DNA from: an uncultured Erythrobacter sp.
Lineage (GTDB): Bacteria > Pseudomonadota > Alphaproteobacteria > Sphingomonadales > Sphingomonadaceae
Direction of reading: 5' to 3'
Assembly: GCA_947495695.1 (NCBI GenBank)
Contig: CANLZP010000001.1
Coordinates: 1,199,069 to 1,263,068, forward strand
DNA: 64,000 bases
Under the pieces are notes generated by a model. That model saw nothing but the letters and a program-made list of their open reading frames with translations. It was not told the origin of the DNA and did not search any database. Every line of letters begins with the position of its first letter. Positions within the stretch are counted from its first letter, which is position 1. Shown in pieces: positions 1 to 8,493 of the stretch. A program made the position numbers and the translations under genes.

Positions 1-62
1 GGTGGGTTGGAAATCCATAGGAGTAATCCTCTCTTGTCTTGTTTGACTCGGTAAACTTGTTG

Positions 63-82
63 ACTCTCTCGTGGCAGAGAGT
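63..82. repeat. Short inverted repeat downstream of the MFS gene
   Basis: The arms ACTCTCT and AGAGAGT flank a six-base loop and form a perfect 7-bp hairpin. It lies about 45 bases beyond the stop of the minus-strand transporter gene, so it could help end that transcript. There is no T-run on either side, so it is not a typical intrinsic terminator. The rest of the first 126 bases shows nothing I recognise. Confidence 0.35.
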
Positions 83-126
83 GCCGGCTGCGCCAAGCTG
101 TCAGTTTGATGGGCGCCTTATTTCTG

Positions 127-1560
127 TCATTGTGCTGGTGGCGGTTTGCTTGGGGATGGCTGGATCGTGATGCCAGCGGCCAAACGCGCTTCGTGATCTT
201 CGCGGCTGATCGGGAAGCGGCCTAGCCAGAAGGCCGAAACCAGCGCCAAGATGCCCGATACAATCCCGAAATAGATCACCATATCGGTGATGACCGTTGC
301 CGGAACTTGGCCCGGTTGGGCATTATTGGCGAGCTGCGATGCAGCAATGATTTGTCCAGTCACAAATATTCCAAAGCCGGTGGCGCATTTCTGGACCAAC
401 CAATTGCCCGAATAAAACGAGCCTTCGGCCCGCCGTCCGGTGCGCTCCTGAAAGGCCTCTACAATCTCTGCAATCATGGATGATGCCGATATCATCACCA
501 CCACTGCCAAGGCGTTGCCGAAGAACAAGAAGCCATAATAGAGGGCGGTTGATGGCAACGTGCCCGGCGTTGGCCAAAGCCCGGCCAGCAAGAATAGATA
601 GGGTGAAAACAGAATGGCGAACGAACCAATGGCGGCGATGGCGGCGCTTTTGGGTTTGCCCAGATGGCGATGCATCGGCCCCACGATGAAGAACATCAGC
701 ACGACTGAACAGAACAGCACAATCGGATAGGCGATCAATGCTGCCTGATCGAATTGCCACACGAACACATTGACATAGTTCGATATGGAAAAGCTCATCC
801 CTTGCGCGACATAGGCGGCCAAACCGCCGGCTGCGAAGATCAGGAAGGCCTTTTCGCTAAAGGCTTCGAAAATCTCGGCAAATGCACCCTTGAAACTGAA
901 GGGTTCGGGTTTGTGTTGGGGCAAATGCGCCACCAATTTATGCTGGCCCAAGGCTGATCCCAACACCGAAATCGCCATCAGGATCGCGCCGAATATTCCG
1001 AATGAGGCATAGCCATCACGCTGCAGCAATCCGTCTGCGCCCGGCAAAAATACGGTATAGGCCAGCAACATCATCAAAATGCCGCCGCACCAGCCTGACA
1101 GATAGCGATATCGGAACAGCGTTGTGCGCTCGTCATAATCGTTCGTTATCTCGGGCAAGAGCGAGACAGAGGGGACTTCGCAGGCAGACAGCAGGACCCG
1201 CACCACGATGGCGATGCCCAGCAATCCAAAGAAGCTGGGGGCTACTGTGCCAGGGGGTGACCACATCAAAATCCAGGCGAAGGCCAGCGGGATTGGCGCT
1301 GCATAAAGCCACGGCAATCGTCGGCCCCAACGGGTGTAGGTCCGGTCAGACAAATTGCCCAGGATTGGATCGACCACGGCATCCACCAGCAGCGCAATAA
1401 GCAAGGCCAGCGCGACCAGCCCGGCATCCATGCCCAGAACCTGATTGTAATACAGCAGCAGGAAAAAGCTGAAACCGGTGTCTTTCACCCCAAAGGCAAC
1501 TGCGCCAAACCCATGGATCAGCTTGAGCCGCATCGGCATGGGGCCAGCGACAAAGCTCAT
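127..1560 (-). CDS. MFS transporter, GPH (sugar:cation symporter) type
   Basis: This is a 12-helix inner-membrane transporter of the glycoside-pentoside-hexuronide:cation symporter family within MFS, about 477 aa, which is normal for the family. The family hallmark is near residues 60-85, where VDPILGNLSDRT is followed by RWGRRLPW. The hydrophobic segments run along the whole length. The ORF track starts at a TTG at 1578; I prefer the ATG at 1560 because GGATAGG lies at good Shine-Dalgarno distance and the encoded protein then begins MSFVAGPMP. It diverges from an acyl-CoA dehydrogenase operon across about 210 bp, so it may import a compound broken down by that operon. The substrate cannot be told from sequence; GPH members in sphingomonads are not restricted to sugars. 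Confidence 0.85.
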   Translation of the reverse strand: MSFVAGPMPMRLKLIHGFGAVAFGVKDTGFSFFLLLYYNQVLGMDAGLVALALLIALLVDAVVDPILGNLSDRTYTRWGRRLPWLYAAPIPLAFAWILMWSPPGTVAPSFFGLLGIAIVVRVLLSACEVPSVSLLPEITNDYDERTTLFRYRYLSGWCGGILMMLLAYTVFLPGADGLLQRDGYASFGIFGAILMAISVLGSALGQHKLVAHLPQHKPEPFSFKGAFAEIFEAFSEKAFLIFAAGGLAAYVAQGMSFSISNYVNVFVWQFDQAALIAYPIVLFCSVVLMFFIVGPMHRHLGKPKSAAIAAIGSFAILFSPYLFLLAGLWPTPGTLPSTALYYGFLFFGNALAVVVMISASSMIAEIVEAFQERTGRRAEGSFYSGNWLVQKCATGFGIFVTGQIIAASQLANNAQPGQVPATVITDMVIYFGIVSGILALVSAFWLGRFPISREDHEARLAAGITIQPSPSKPPPAQ

Positions 1561-1728
1561 AGCTTGCCTATCCCGCAAGGGGCGCCCGCGCCGAATCCTG
1601 ACATCAGTCTCTCCAAAAACTTTCTCGCTAGCCTAGGGCAAGCATGGGCTGCGTCAACGGTGGTCTTTGTGACGCTACGGCATGGGGGTCCCTCGTAAAT
1701 CGCCTTGCAGCCGATATGCGAATCACCC

Positions 1729-1744
1729 TAACGTAAGCGTCAAG
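1729..1744 (+). promoter_or_regulatory. Possible LiuR-like operator upstream of the acyl-CoA dehydrogenase operon
   Basis: The 16-mer TAACGTAAGCGTCAAG lies 29-44 bases before the ATG of the first acyl-CoA dehydrogenase. It resembles the ACGT-N2-ACGT motif bound by LiuR-type MerR regulators of branched-chain and acyl-CoA catabolism in proteobacteria. The match is from memory and imperfect. A good ribosome-binding site (AGGAGAG) follows it. No clear -35/-10 pair was found in the divergent intergenic region. Confidence 0.3.
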
Positions 1745-1772
1745 CGAACAAGATTTACAGGAGAGTCGACCC

Positions 1773-2960
1773 ATGTCCGAGACAGCTGAGCTGCAAAGCT
1801 TCCGTCAGGAAACGCAAGATTGGTTGCAAGCCAATTGTCCGCCCGAGATGCGCCAACCCGTGCGCGATGAAGAAGATATTTTCTGGGGTGGTCGCAACGC
1901 CGAATTTGCCTCGGACGCGCAAAAGGCTTGGTTCGAAGTCTGCCGTGACAAGGGATACACCGTTCCGGCGTGGCCCACCGAATATGGCGGCGCTGGCCTC
2001 AACCCGGCACAGGCAAAGATCCTGAGGCAGGAAATGAACCGCATTGGCGCTCGCCCTCCACTTTCGAGCTTTGGCATTTGGATGCTTGGCCCAGCTTTGC
2101 TGCACTTTGGCACCGAAGGCCAAAAGAAGCGCTTCCTCAATGAAATAGCGCGCGGAGAAATCCGCTGGTGCCAAGGCTATTCGGAACCCGGGAGCGGTTC
2201 TGACCTGGTGTCGATGCAGACCTTTGGCGAAGACAAGGGCGATCATTGGGTGGTCAATGGCCAGAAAATCTGGACCTCTTACGCTGACAAGGCTGACTGG
2301 ATTTTCTGTCTGGTGCGGACCGATAAGGACAGCAAATACCAGGGCATCACCTTCATGCTGTTTGATATGCATGCCGGCGGCGTAACCACCAAGCCGATTA
2401 AGTTGATCAGTGGCAACAGCCCGTTTTGCGAAACCTTCTTTGATGATGCCAGCGTGCCTAAAAGCTATGGCGATGATTGCGCCGGATATGTCGGCGAGAT
2501 CAACCGCGGCTGGGATGTTGCGAAATATCTGCTGGGCCACGAGCGCGAGATGATTTCTGGCGCCGATGGCGGCAACACCGGCACGCTGGGCGCGGCCATG
2601 TCACGCCACGCGGGAGAGCTCGATCCGATTTTGCGCGCAGACCTGGCTGACTTCGATGTCGATGCGCTGGCCTATGGCTGCATGGGTGAGAAATTCCTTG
2701 ATGAAATCAAGGTCGGCAAGGCGCATCCGGCCCAGCCGAACATGATGAAATATGCCGGGACCGAGCTGAACAAGCGTCGTCACGAATTGATGATGAGTGC
2801 GGGTGGATCGCGCAGTCTTGAGTGGGACAGCGAAGAAACCCGTGGCGGCAAGCCATCGCGCAATTGGCTGCGAACCAAGGCAAACTCGATCGAAGGTGGC
2901 ACCAGCGAAGTCATGCTGAATGTCATCTCCAAACGCATTTTGGATTTGCCCGGCGCTTAA
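1773..2960 (+). CDS. Acyl-CoA dehydrogenase (larger subunit-like of a pair)
   Basis: This is an FAD-dependent acyl-CoA dehydrogenase of 395 aa, normal for the family, which introduces an alpha,beta double bond into an acyl-CoA. The middle-domain signature GYSEPGSGSDL lies near residues 134-144, followed by GQKIWTS. The C-terminus carries EGGTSEVMLNVISKRIL, matching the family's GTSE tail; the position of the catalytic Glu of medium-chain enzymes is Gly, so the base must come from elsewhere or from the partner. The start is an ATG behind AGGAGAG. A second, shorter acyl-CoA dehydrogenase follows 75 bp downstream. Adjacent unequal pairs like this form alpha2-beta2 enzymes in steroid side-chain degradation; that role is an inference here, as the substrate is unknown. 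Confidence 0.92.
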   Translation: MSETAELQSFRQETQDWLQANCPPEMRQPVRDEEDIFWGGRNAEFASDAQKAWFEVCRDKGYTVPAWPTEYGGAGLNPAQAKILRQEMNRIGARPPLSSFGIWMLGPALLHFGTEGQKKRFLNEIARGEIRWCQGYSEPGSGSDLVSMQTFGEDKGDHWVVNGQKIWTSYADKADWIFCLVRTDKDSKYQGITFMLFDMHAGGVTTKPIKLISGNSPFCETFFDDASVPKSYGDDCAGYVGEINRGWDVAKYLLGHEREMISGADGGNTGTLGAAMSRHAGELDPILRADLADFDVDALAYGCMGEKFLDEIKVGKAHPAQPNMMKYAGTELNKRRHELMMSAGGSRSLEWDSEETRGGKPSRNWLRTKANSIEGGTSEVMLNVISKRILDLPGA

Positions 2961-3035
2961 CGCGCGGCCGCTGCCTTGCTCCGTTTCACGCGCCCACGGG
3001 CGCAGTCAAAAATTTCAAGAATGGGATGAATATCC

Positions 3036-4175
3036 ATGCCCCTATATCACGATGAAGATCAGGCGATGCTCGCCGACACAGCCGCGCAATTCATGGCCGA
3101 TGAAGGTGCCATTGCGAAACAATTGCGCCATTTCCGCGACCGCGATTGCCCCGATGGATTTGGCCATGCATTGTGGAGCCAATTTGCAGAAATGGGCTTT
3201 ACCGGCATGCTGGTGGCCGAAGAAGATGGTGGATTGGGCATGGGCCATGTCGAAGCTGGCATCGTGCTGGAGGAGATCGGCCGCAATCTGACGCCGTCGC
3301 CCTTCCTGACTAGCTCTATTATCACAGCAACGGCCCTGGCTGGAGCGGATGACAATCTGCGCGGACGCTATCTGCCGGGCTTGATCTCGGGCGAGAGCGT
3401 TTTTGCGGTCGCCATCGATGAAGGGGCCAAGCATCGCCCCGAACGGGTCGCCACCAAGGCAGAACGCTCGGGCAATGGCTTCAAGCTGTCGGGCAAAAAA
3501 GACTTTGTAGTCCAGGCTGTGGCAGCCGACATGATCGTCGTGTCCGCGCGCACTTCAGGCTCGGATGCCGATGGAGATGGCATTACCTTGTTTGCGGTGC
3601 CCAAGGATGCCGCGAATATGACGCAGGACCCGGTTCGTCTGGTCGATAGCTCAATGGCTTCGCACATCACTTTTGACGGGGTTGAACTGGATGGTGATGC
3701 CGTCATTGGCGAGGTTGATGGTGGCCGCGCTATCCTCAACACAATGCTGATGGCAGGCCGGGTTGGCTCTGCTGCAGAGGGTGTGGGTGTTGCCCGCGGC
3801 GCGATGGACATGACGGTAGAATATCTCAAACAGCGCAAGCAATTTGGTAAGCTGATCGGCGAGTTTCAGGCCCTGCAGCATCGTGCTGCACACCTTTATT
3901 CCGAGGTGGAGATTGCCCGCGCTGCTGTGATCAAAGCCCAGCAATTGCTTGACGGTGGTAGCGAGAAAGCAGACCTTATGAGCTCGGTTGCGAAGGCGAA
4001 AGTCGCCAAAACAGCCGGGCTGGCGGTGCGCGAAGGCGTGCAAATGCATGGCGGTATTGGCATGACCGATGAATATGACATCGGACTGTTTATGAAGCGC
4101 GATCGGGCGCTGCAGGAATTCATGGGCGATGCCTATTATCACACCAACCGCGTGGCCGAATTGAGCGGGTACTAA
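3036..4175 (+). CDS. Acyl-CoA dehydrogenase (smaller subunit-like of a pair)
   Basis: This 379-aa acyl-CoA dehydrogenase carries the C-terminal RKQFG motif near residue 267, which contributes the FAD-contacting arginine, followed by FQALQHR and HGGIGMTDEYDIG. It ends in an unusual tail (MKRDRALQEFMGDAYYH) instead of the GTSE-IQR tail, as seen in the partner subunit of heteromeric acyl-CoA dehydrogenases. It lies directly downstream of the larger paralogue and 12 bp upstream of an SDR gene, so the three are probably co-transcribed. I infer that the two dehydrogenases form one complex. The long antisense ORFs opposite it are shadows. Confidence 0.9.
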   Translation: MPLYHDEDQAMLADTAAQFMADEGAIAKQLRHFRDRDCPDGFGHALWSQFAEMGFTGMLVAEEDGGLGMGHVEAGIVLEEIGRNLTPSPFLTSSIITATALAGADDNLRGRYLPGLISGESVFAVAIDEGAKHRPERVATKAERSGNGFKLSGKKDFVVQAVAADMIVVSARTSGSDADGDGITLFAVPKDAANMTQDPVRLVDSSMASHITFDGVELDGDAVIGEVDGGRAILNTMLMAGRVGSAAEGVGVARGAMDMTVEYLKQRKQFGKLIGEFQALQHRAAHLYSEVEIARAAVIKAQQLLDGGSEKADLMSSVAKAKVAKTAGLAVREGVQMHGGIGMTDEYDIGLFMKRDRALQEFMGDAYYHTNRVAELSGY

Positions 4176-4187
4176 GAGGAAATCACG

Positions 4188-4997
4188 ATGGATCTGAATT
4201 CACTTTTCGGCCTTGATGGCCGTATCGCTTTGGTCACTGGTGGTTCGCGCGGGATCGGCAAGATGTTTGTCGAAGGCCTGCTCGCGGCTGGCTGCGCTCG
4301 GGTCTATATCTCGGCGCGCAAGATCGAGCAGATGGATGCGACCATCGCCGAATTTGGCGAGGACAAAGTCATCGGCATTCAGGCTGACCTGAGCCAGATG
4401 GACGGTATGCAGCATGTTGCTGACGAAATCGCAAAGCGCGAAGACAAACTGGATATCTTGATCAACAATGCGGGTGCCGCTTGGGGGCAGGACTATCTGG
4501 AATTCAGCGAGGCGGGTTGGCATCGGACAATGGATCTGAACGTCAAAACGCCTTTCTTCCTCACCCAAAAGCTGCACGGATTGTTGACCGCTGCTGCCAC
4601 CGAGGCTCGTCCGGCCAAGGTGATCCATGTATCGTCGATTGACGGACAACGGATCAACCCGTGGGAAACCTACGCTTATCAAGCGTCCAAAGCGGGCGTT
4701 ATTCAATTGACGCGGCGCATGGCTGCGCGACTGATCAAGGATCACATCGTGGTCACAACAATTGCACCGGGTGCGTTTGTCAGCGAGATGAATCAAGCGG
4801 CCAAACATGCGCCCGACGCTTCTGCTGCTAATATTCCCGCCAAGCGAATCGGTACGGCCGAAGATATGGCCGCTGCAGCGATTTATCTGTGCAGCCGCGC
4901 AGGCGATTATGTGGTGGGCGAAACGCTGACCGTTGATGGCGGCATTGTGAACGCACTGCTGCCCAATCTGTTCAACGATCCATCGGGCAAAGGTTGA
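4188..4997 (+). CDS. SDR family oxidoreductase
   Basis: This classical short-chain dehydrogenase/reductase (269 aa) has its NAD(P)-binding loop TGGSRGIG near residue 17, NNAG near residue 94, the catalytic Ser in HVSSIDG near residue 149, and YAYQASK supplying the Tyr and Lys of the catalytic tetrad. The Rossmann fold spans the whole protein. It follows the two acyl-CoA dehydrogenases by 12 bp with AGAGGAAATC as ribosome-binding site, so it probably acts on a hydroxyacyl or keto intermediate of the same pathway. The overall shape resembles FabG/glucose-dehydrogenase-like SDRs with a C-terminal VDGG motif. The exact substrate cannot be assigned. Confidence 0.9.
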   Translation: MDLNSLFGLDGRIALVTGGSRGIGKMFVEGLLAAGCARVYISARKIEQMDATIAEFGEDKVIGIQADLSQMDGMQHVADEIAKREDKLDILINNAGAAWGQDYLEFSEAGWHRTMDLNVKTPFFLTQKLHGLLTAAATEARPAKVIHVSSIDGQRINPWETYAYQASKAGVIQLTRRMAARLIKDHIVVTTIAPGAFVSEMNQAAKHAPDASAANIPAKRIGTAEDMAAAAIYLCSRAGDYVVGETLTVDGGIVNALLPNLFNDPSGKG

Positions 4998-5019
4998 TTA
5001 TCACTCTATAGGAGGGAGC

Positions 5020-5214
5020 ATGGAAATAGGTCTGAAAGTGCTGGTGAAGCTGCTGCCGTTGATATTCGGCATTGGCTTTCTGGCCCCTGTGATTGCTTCG
5101 GCCTTGGTAGCGCTGGAGATTACCGCGCCATTGGGCCTTTCTCCGCTCCACTTCGGATTGCTGATCGGCGGGGCTTGGGGTCTGATCGCGACCATCACGG
5201 GGCGTTGGCTATGA
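5020..5214 (+). CDS. Small two-helix membrane protein
   Basis: This 64-aa protein consists of two hydrophobic segments (about residues 8-32 and 40-60) joined by a short turn, so it should sit in the inner membrane. I do not recognise a family. Its ATG follows a strong GGAGGGAGC ribosome-binding site. Its stop codon overlaps the ATG of the desaturase gene (ATGA), so the two are translationally coupled. A role as a small partner or stabiliser of the membrane-bound desaturase is plausible from this coupling, but it is only an inference. Confidence 0.75.
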   Translation: MEIGLKVLVKLLPLIFGIGFLAPVIASALVALEITAPLGLSPLHFGLLIGGAWGLIATITGRWL

Positions 5215-6098
5215 CTCAGGCTATCGGAACGACTATTCCCGATGATCTCAGCCAGCTGAGCAATGCTGAATTGCGCCGGTTGGAATTGAATATTGCGCGC
5301 AAATATTCGGGCAAGGTGCCTTGGGGCATTGTCGCTTGGGCGTTTGGCAATCTGGCCTTCTGGCTAGCGCTGTGGCCGCTGGTGCTATTGGACATTATCC
5401 CGCTGTGGCTCGGCTTTGTCTTGTCGACCATAAGCCTCAGTCTGGTTTATCTACCCACCCATGATGCACAGCATTACATTATCGGAAGGCCAGGTACGCG
5501 ATTGCATTGGCTGAACGAGCTGCTGGGCCACGCGACGACCTGGATGGTTGGTACCCCATTCGAAGTTTACCGAATTTCGCATCTCGACCACCATCGCCAT
5601 ACCAATGATCCCGAGCGTGATGTCGACATCACCACTCAAGCCGAGGGACCGTGGCAGGCCCTATGGTCAACCATCCGGCAGAGACAGCCCGATTCCAAGC
5701 GGGCATCGGATTATATGGCATCGCTGGAACGGGCCGGGCGTCCCGATCTGATCTTGCTCAGCTTGATCTATAAGCTGGCGCAGGTGGCTATTTTGATCGG
5801 ATTGGCATGGAGCGGTTATGCTCTGGAGGCTTTCTTGCTGTGGTGGCTGCCCATGCAGTTCGCCATGACCTATCTGGTGTTCTTTCTCAGCTGGGCTCCG
5901 CACAGTCCGGGAATGGAAGCGGGCCGTTATCGCGACACCAAGAACTGGCGGTCCAAAGTTGGCAATGTGCTATCGATGGGGATGCAATATCACATCGTCC
6001 ACCACCTGCACCCTTATATCCCCTTGATGGATACGCCCGCCGCCTATCGCGAGCTGCGCCCCATATTGAAGGCACGCGGTTGTAAGCTGGAAATGTAG
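5211..6098 (+). CDS. Membrane fatty acid desaturase / hydroxylase family protein
   Basis: This 295-aa integral membrane di-iron enzyme has the three histidine clusters of the fatty acid desaturase superfamily: THDAQH near residue 83, HLDHHRH near residue 125 and HIVHHLHP near residue 263. Several hydrophobic helices lie between them. The ORF track starts at 5175, but the ATG at 5211 overlaps the upstream stop (ATGA) and is the likelier start. Members of this family desaturate or hydroxylate lipids or carotenoids; which applies here cannot be decided. It is the last gene of the acyl-CoA dehydrogenase operon and may provide the first oxidation of the substrate. The gmk gene converges on its end. 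Confidence 0.85.
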   Translation: MTQAIGTTIPDDLSQLSNAELRRLELNIARKYSGKVPWGIVAWAFGNLAFWLALWPLVLLDIIPLWLGFVLSTISLSLVYLPTHDAQHYIIGRPGTRLHWLNELLGHATTWMVGTPFEVYRISHLDHHRHTNDPERDVDITTQAEGPWQALWSTIRQRQPDSKRASDYMASLERAGRPDLILLSLIYKLAQVAILIGLAWSGYALEAFLLWWLPMQFAMTYLVFFLSWAPHSPGMEAGRYRDTKNWRSKVGNVLSMGMQYHIVHHLHPYIPLMDTPAAYRELRPILKARGCKLEM

Positions 6099-6140
6099 GC
6101 GCAGGGTTTAGCCGCACAGGCGGGGCGAGGTGCTAAGGAG

Positions 6141-6776
6141 CTATTCCGTCAACTCGCGCACAAAAGGTATCAGACCGGTTTGACGGGTCCGTCGCATACG
6201 TTCGGCATGCAGGATTTCGCGTACTTTGGCGAAACATGTGTCCAAATCGTCATTGACCACAACATAGTCATATTCCGCCCAATGGCTGATCTCGCCTTTG
6301 GCGCGTTCCATCCGGCTATCGATCACGTCATCTTCGTCTTGCGCGCGCGAAATCAATCTGCGACGCAACTCATCGATGCTGGGAGGTAGGATAAACACGC
6401 TGACCACGTCCTGCTGATCCTTTTGATAGAGCTGCTGCGTGCCCTGCCAATCGATATCGAACATGAAATCCTGACCATCCTTCAGTGCATTACGGATGAT
6501 CCCCTTGGGCGTCCCGTAACGGTGCCCGAAGACCGGCGCCCATTCGTAAAAATCATCATCTTCGATCATTTGGTCGAACTTCTCGTCATCGACGAAATAA
6601 TAGTGAACGCCGTCCTCTTCGCCCGGCCGCTTGGGCCGGGTGGTGACAGATACGGACAGCTTTATCTCATTGTCAGCGTCGAGAATTTTGCGCGAGATGG
6701 TGGTCTTGCCGGCCCCAGAAGGGGACGACAGGATGAACATTAGTCCGCGTCTGTGCAGTTGGTCTTGATCGGCCAT
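6141..6776 (-). CDS. gmk: Guanylate kinase
   Basis: Guanylate kinase phosphorylates GMP to GDP with ATP in the cytoplasm. The 211-aa protein has the P-loop SSPSGAGKTT near residues 17-26, the GMP-binding region SVTTRPKRPGEEDGVHY near residues 42-58, and DIDWQG in the core. Length and order match the family. It is the last gene of a minus-strand group, with a small hypothetical gene 56 bp upstream and sspB before that. This is an essential single-copy gene in most bacteria, and the call is secure. Confidence 0.97.
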   Translation of the reverse strand: MADQDQLHRRGLMFILSSPSGAGKTTISRKILDADNEIKLSVSVTTRPKRPGEEDGVHYYFVDDEKFDQMIEDDDFYEWAPVFGHRYGTPKGIIRNALKDGQDFMFDIDWQGTQQLYQKDQQDVVSVFILPPSIDELRRRLISRAQDEDDVIDSRMERAKGEISHWAEYDYVVVNDDLDTCFAKVREILHAERMRRTRQTGLIPFVRELTE

Positions 6777-6832
6777 GCACGCTGTTGGCGCAAAGCGGGG
6801 GCTATAATCAAGGGTGCAGGACCGAACTCTGC

Positions 6833-7231
6833 CTATTTTTCCTCGTTAGCGGTAGGATCGGCTGGCACAATCTCGGGCGCGTCTCCGGAATTGTTCACCC
6901 GGCGCGACTTGCCGCGATCATACAGCGTTTTGGCCAGCAATCCGCCGCCCACCAACAACGCACCGGGTACTGATCGTGTGGCAAGTTTGGACAATCCGTA
7001 CAGCGCTAGCGTGGACAAGATCGTGTGGTCATTGGCCAATTTGCGCGCTTTTTCGCGGCTATAGCCGGTTCTCAGGACGCTCTTATGCAAGGTCTGGCGC
7101 GTCATGCGGGTGACACCGCGCACCACCAAATCAGCGATCAACAGATTGGTGGCAGGATTAGTGCTGGGGCCGGGCATACGCTCGGACTGGGTCTCGATTG
7201 CAGTATCGGTGTCAGCGTCGTTCAAAGGCAA
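6833..7231 (-). CDS. Conserved hypothetical protein with a hydrophobic segment
   Basis: This 132-aa protein has no family I recognise. A polar N-terminus rich in Asp, Thr and Glu is followed by a region with paired basic residues (SREKARKLAND) and a hydrophobic stretch around ALYGLSKLATRSVPGALLVGGGLLAK, so it may be membrane-associated. The likely start is TTG at 7231, supported by GGAG six bases upstream; an ATG at 7177 is the alternative. It lies between sspB and gmk on the same strand, 45 and 56 bp away, and is probably co-transcribed with them. Confidence 0.7.
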   Translation of the reverse strand: MPLNDADTDTAIETQSERMPGPSTNPATNLLIADLVVRGVTRMTRQTLHKSVLRTGYSREKARKLANDHTILSTLALYGLSKLATRSVPGALLVGGGLLAKTLYDRGKSRRVNNSGDAPEIVPADPTANEEK

Positions 7232-7276
7232 TGTGATCTCCAGGGTCTCGCCCCCAAGATATCGGACGAGCTTGTT

Positions 7277-7780
7277 TTAATCCTTGCGGCCGAAATCGAC
7301 CGTGACGACGTTCGAGCCGTCTTCTGCTCCTTCAACGCCTGCATTGTCTGGCTGTTCCGGAGAATCATTTTGTGCATCGTCATGCGCTTCTGGCGCCATA
7401 TCGGCCACGGTCGCCTGAAACTGCAGGCCAAAGTCCACCGCCGGATCCACAAATGCGGTGATCGCCGCAAAGGGAATGGAGAGAGAGGAGGGGATCTGGT
7501 TGAAGCTGAGCCCTACCGAAAATCCGTCATCGCGCACTTCCAAATCCCAGAATTTGTTCTGCAAAACGATAGTCATTTCATCGGGGAAACGCTCACGCAG
7601 ATGGGGCGGGATGGACACGCCGGGCGCGCCTGTTTTGAAGGTGATGTAAAAGTGGTGGTTGCCGGGCAGCTCGCTGCCGCTTTGGACAATCTCGCCCAGC
7701 ACCCGCGCGACCACAGCGCGCAAGGCTTCTTGCACGATTTCGTCATAGGGGATCAGGCTGTCTGGCGTATCATCACTCAT
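7277..7780 (-). CDS. sspB: ClpXP adaptor protein SspB (alphaproteobacterial type)
   Basis: SspB tethers ssrA-tagged and other substrates to the ClpX unfoldase to speed their degradation. This 167-aa protein has the conserved core NHHFYITFKT, PGVSIPPHLRERFPDEMTIVLQ, FWDLEV and the GLSFNQIPSSLSIPFAAITAF stretch typical of the Caulobacter-type SspB. The last third is acidic and flexible (about residues 125-165) and probably carries the ClpX-binding tail. It diverges from hisB across 119 bp and heads the sspB-hypothetical-gmk group. Confidence 0.93.
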   Translation of the reverse strand: MSDDTPDSLIPYDEIVQEALRAVVARVLGEIVQSGSELPGNHHFYITFKTGAPGVSIPPHLRERFPDEMTIVLQNKFWDLEVRDDGFSVGLSFNQIPSSLSIPFAAITAFVDPAVDFGLQFQATVADMAPEAHDDAQNDSPEQPDNAGVEGAEDGSNVVTVDFGRKD

Positions 7781-7865
7781 TGCAAGTGCTAGGTGGCGAT
7801 CCCATTGGCGTGGGTCAAGCGGTTATCGCGTCTTAATCCCGCAATTTGCTGCGATGCACCAATGC

Positions 7866-7893
7866 TTGCGCATGGCGACAGGGAAACTATAGC
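7866..7893 (+). promoter_or_regulatory. Candidate sigma-70 promoter for hisB (leaderless)
   Basis: A TTGCGC -35 box at 7866-7871 and a TATAGC -10 box at 7888-7893 are separated by 16 bases. Only six bases lie between the -10 box and the hisB ATG at 7900, and no ribosome-binding site fits there, so the transcript should begin at or next to the start codon. The same geometry is seen at the lrp gene at 44845. Confidence 0.5.
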
Positions 7894-7899
7894 CCCCTT

Positions 7900-8493
7900 A
7901 TGCGAAACGCCCGTATCGAGAGAAAAACCGCCGAAACCGCGATTGAGGTTGTCGTAAACCTCGACGGGAATGGCACCTATGACATTTCGACAGGGATCGG
8001 CTTCCTTGACCATATGGTCGAGCAATTTTCCAAGCATTCTCTGATTGATGTGACGATGAGGGTGGATGGCGATCTGCATGTTGATCAGCATCACACCACT
8101 GAAGACAGCGCCTTGGCGCTGGGTCAGGCGCTGGCGCAGGCCTTGGGCGATAAGGCCGGGATTGGCCGTTATGGCGCTGCCTATTCTCCGATGGATGAGA
8201 CTTTGGCGCGTGTGGCGCTGGATATTTCCGGTCGGCCGTATCTGGTGTGGAAAGCCGGATTCACTCAGGAAAAACTGGGTGAATGGGACACCGAACTGAT
8301 CGAGCATTGGTTCCATTCTGTGGCGCAAACAGCCGGTATCACGCTGCATATCGAACTGCTGTATGGCACCAATAATCACCACATATGCGAAAGCATTTAC
8401 AAGGGCTTCGCTCGCGCTATGCGCATTGCGGTGGAAAGCGATCCGCGCAAAGGCGGCGCTATTCCCAGCACCAAGGGGCAGCTGGGTGGGTAG
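7900..8493 (+). CDS. hisB: Imidazoleglycerol-phosphate dehydratase
   Basis: HisB dehydrates imidazoleglycerol phosphate to imidazoleacetol phosphate in histidine synthesis. The 197-aa single-domain enzyme has the manganese-binding motifs [13 protein letters not shown] near residue 34, [10 protein letters not shown] near residue 61, and [14 protein letters not shown] near residue 161. The ORF begins at 7846, but the ATG at 7900 ([10 protein letters not shown]) matches the normal N-terminus and sits six bases after a -10 box. It is the first gene of the his cluster. Its end overlaps the GTG start of hisH by 8 bp. Confidence 0.96.
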   Translation: MRNARIERKTAETAIEVVVNLDGNGTYDISTGIGFLDHMVEQFSKHSLIDVTMRVDGDLHVDQHHTTEDSALALGQALAQALGDKAGIGRYGAAYSPMDETLARVALDISGRPYLVWKAGFTQEKLGEWDTELIEHWFHSVAQTAGITLHIELLYGTNNHHICESIYKGFARAMRIAVESDPRKGGAIPSTKGQLGG

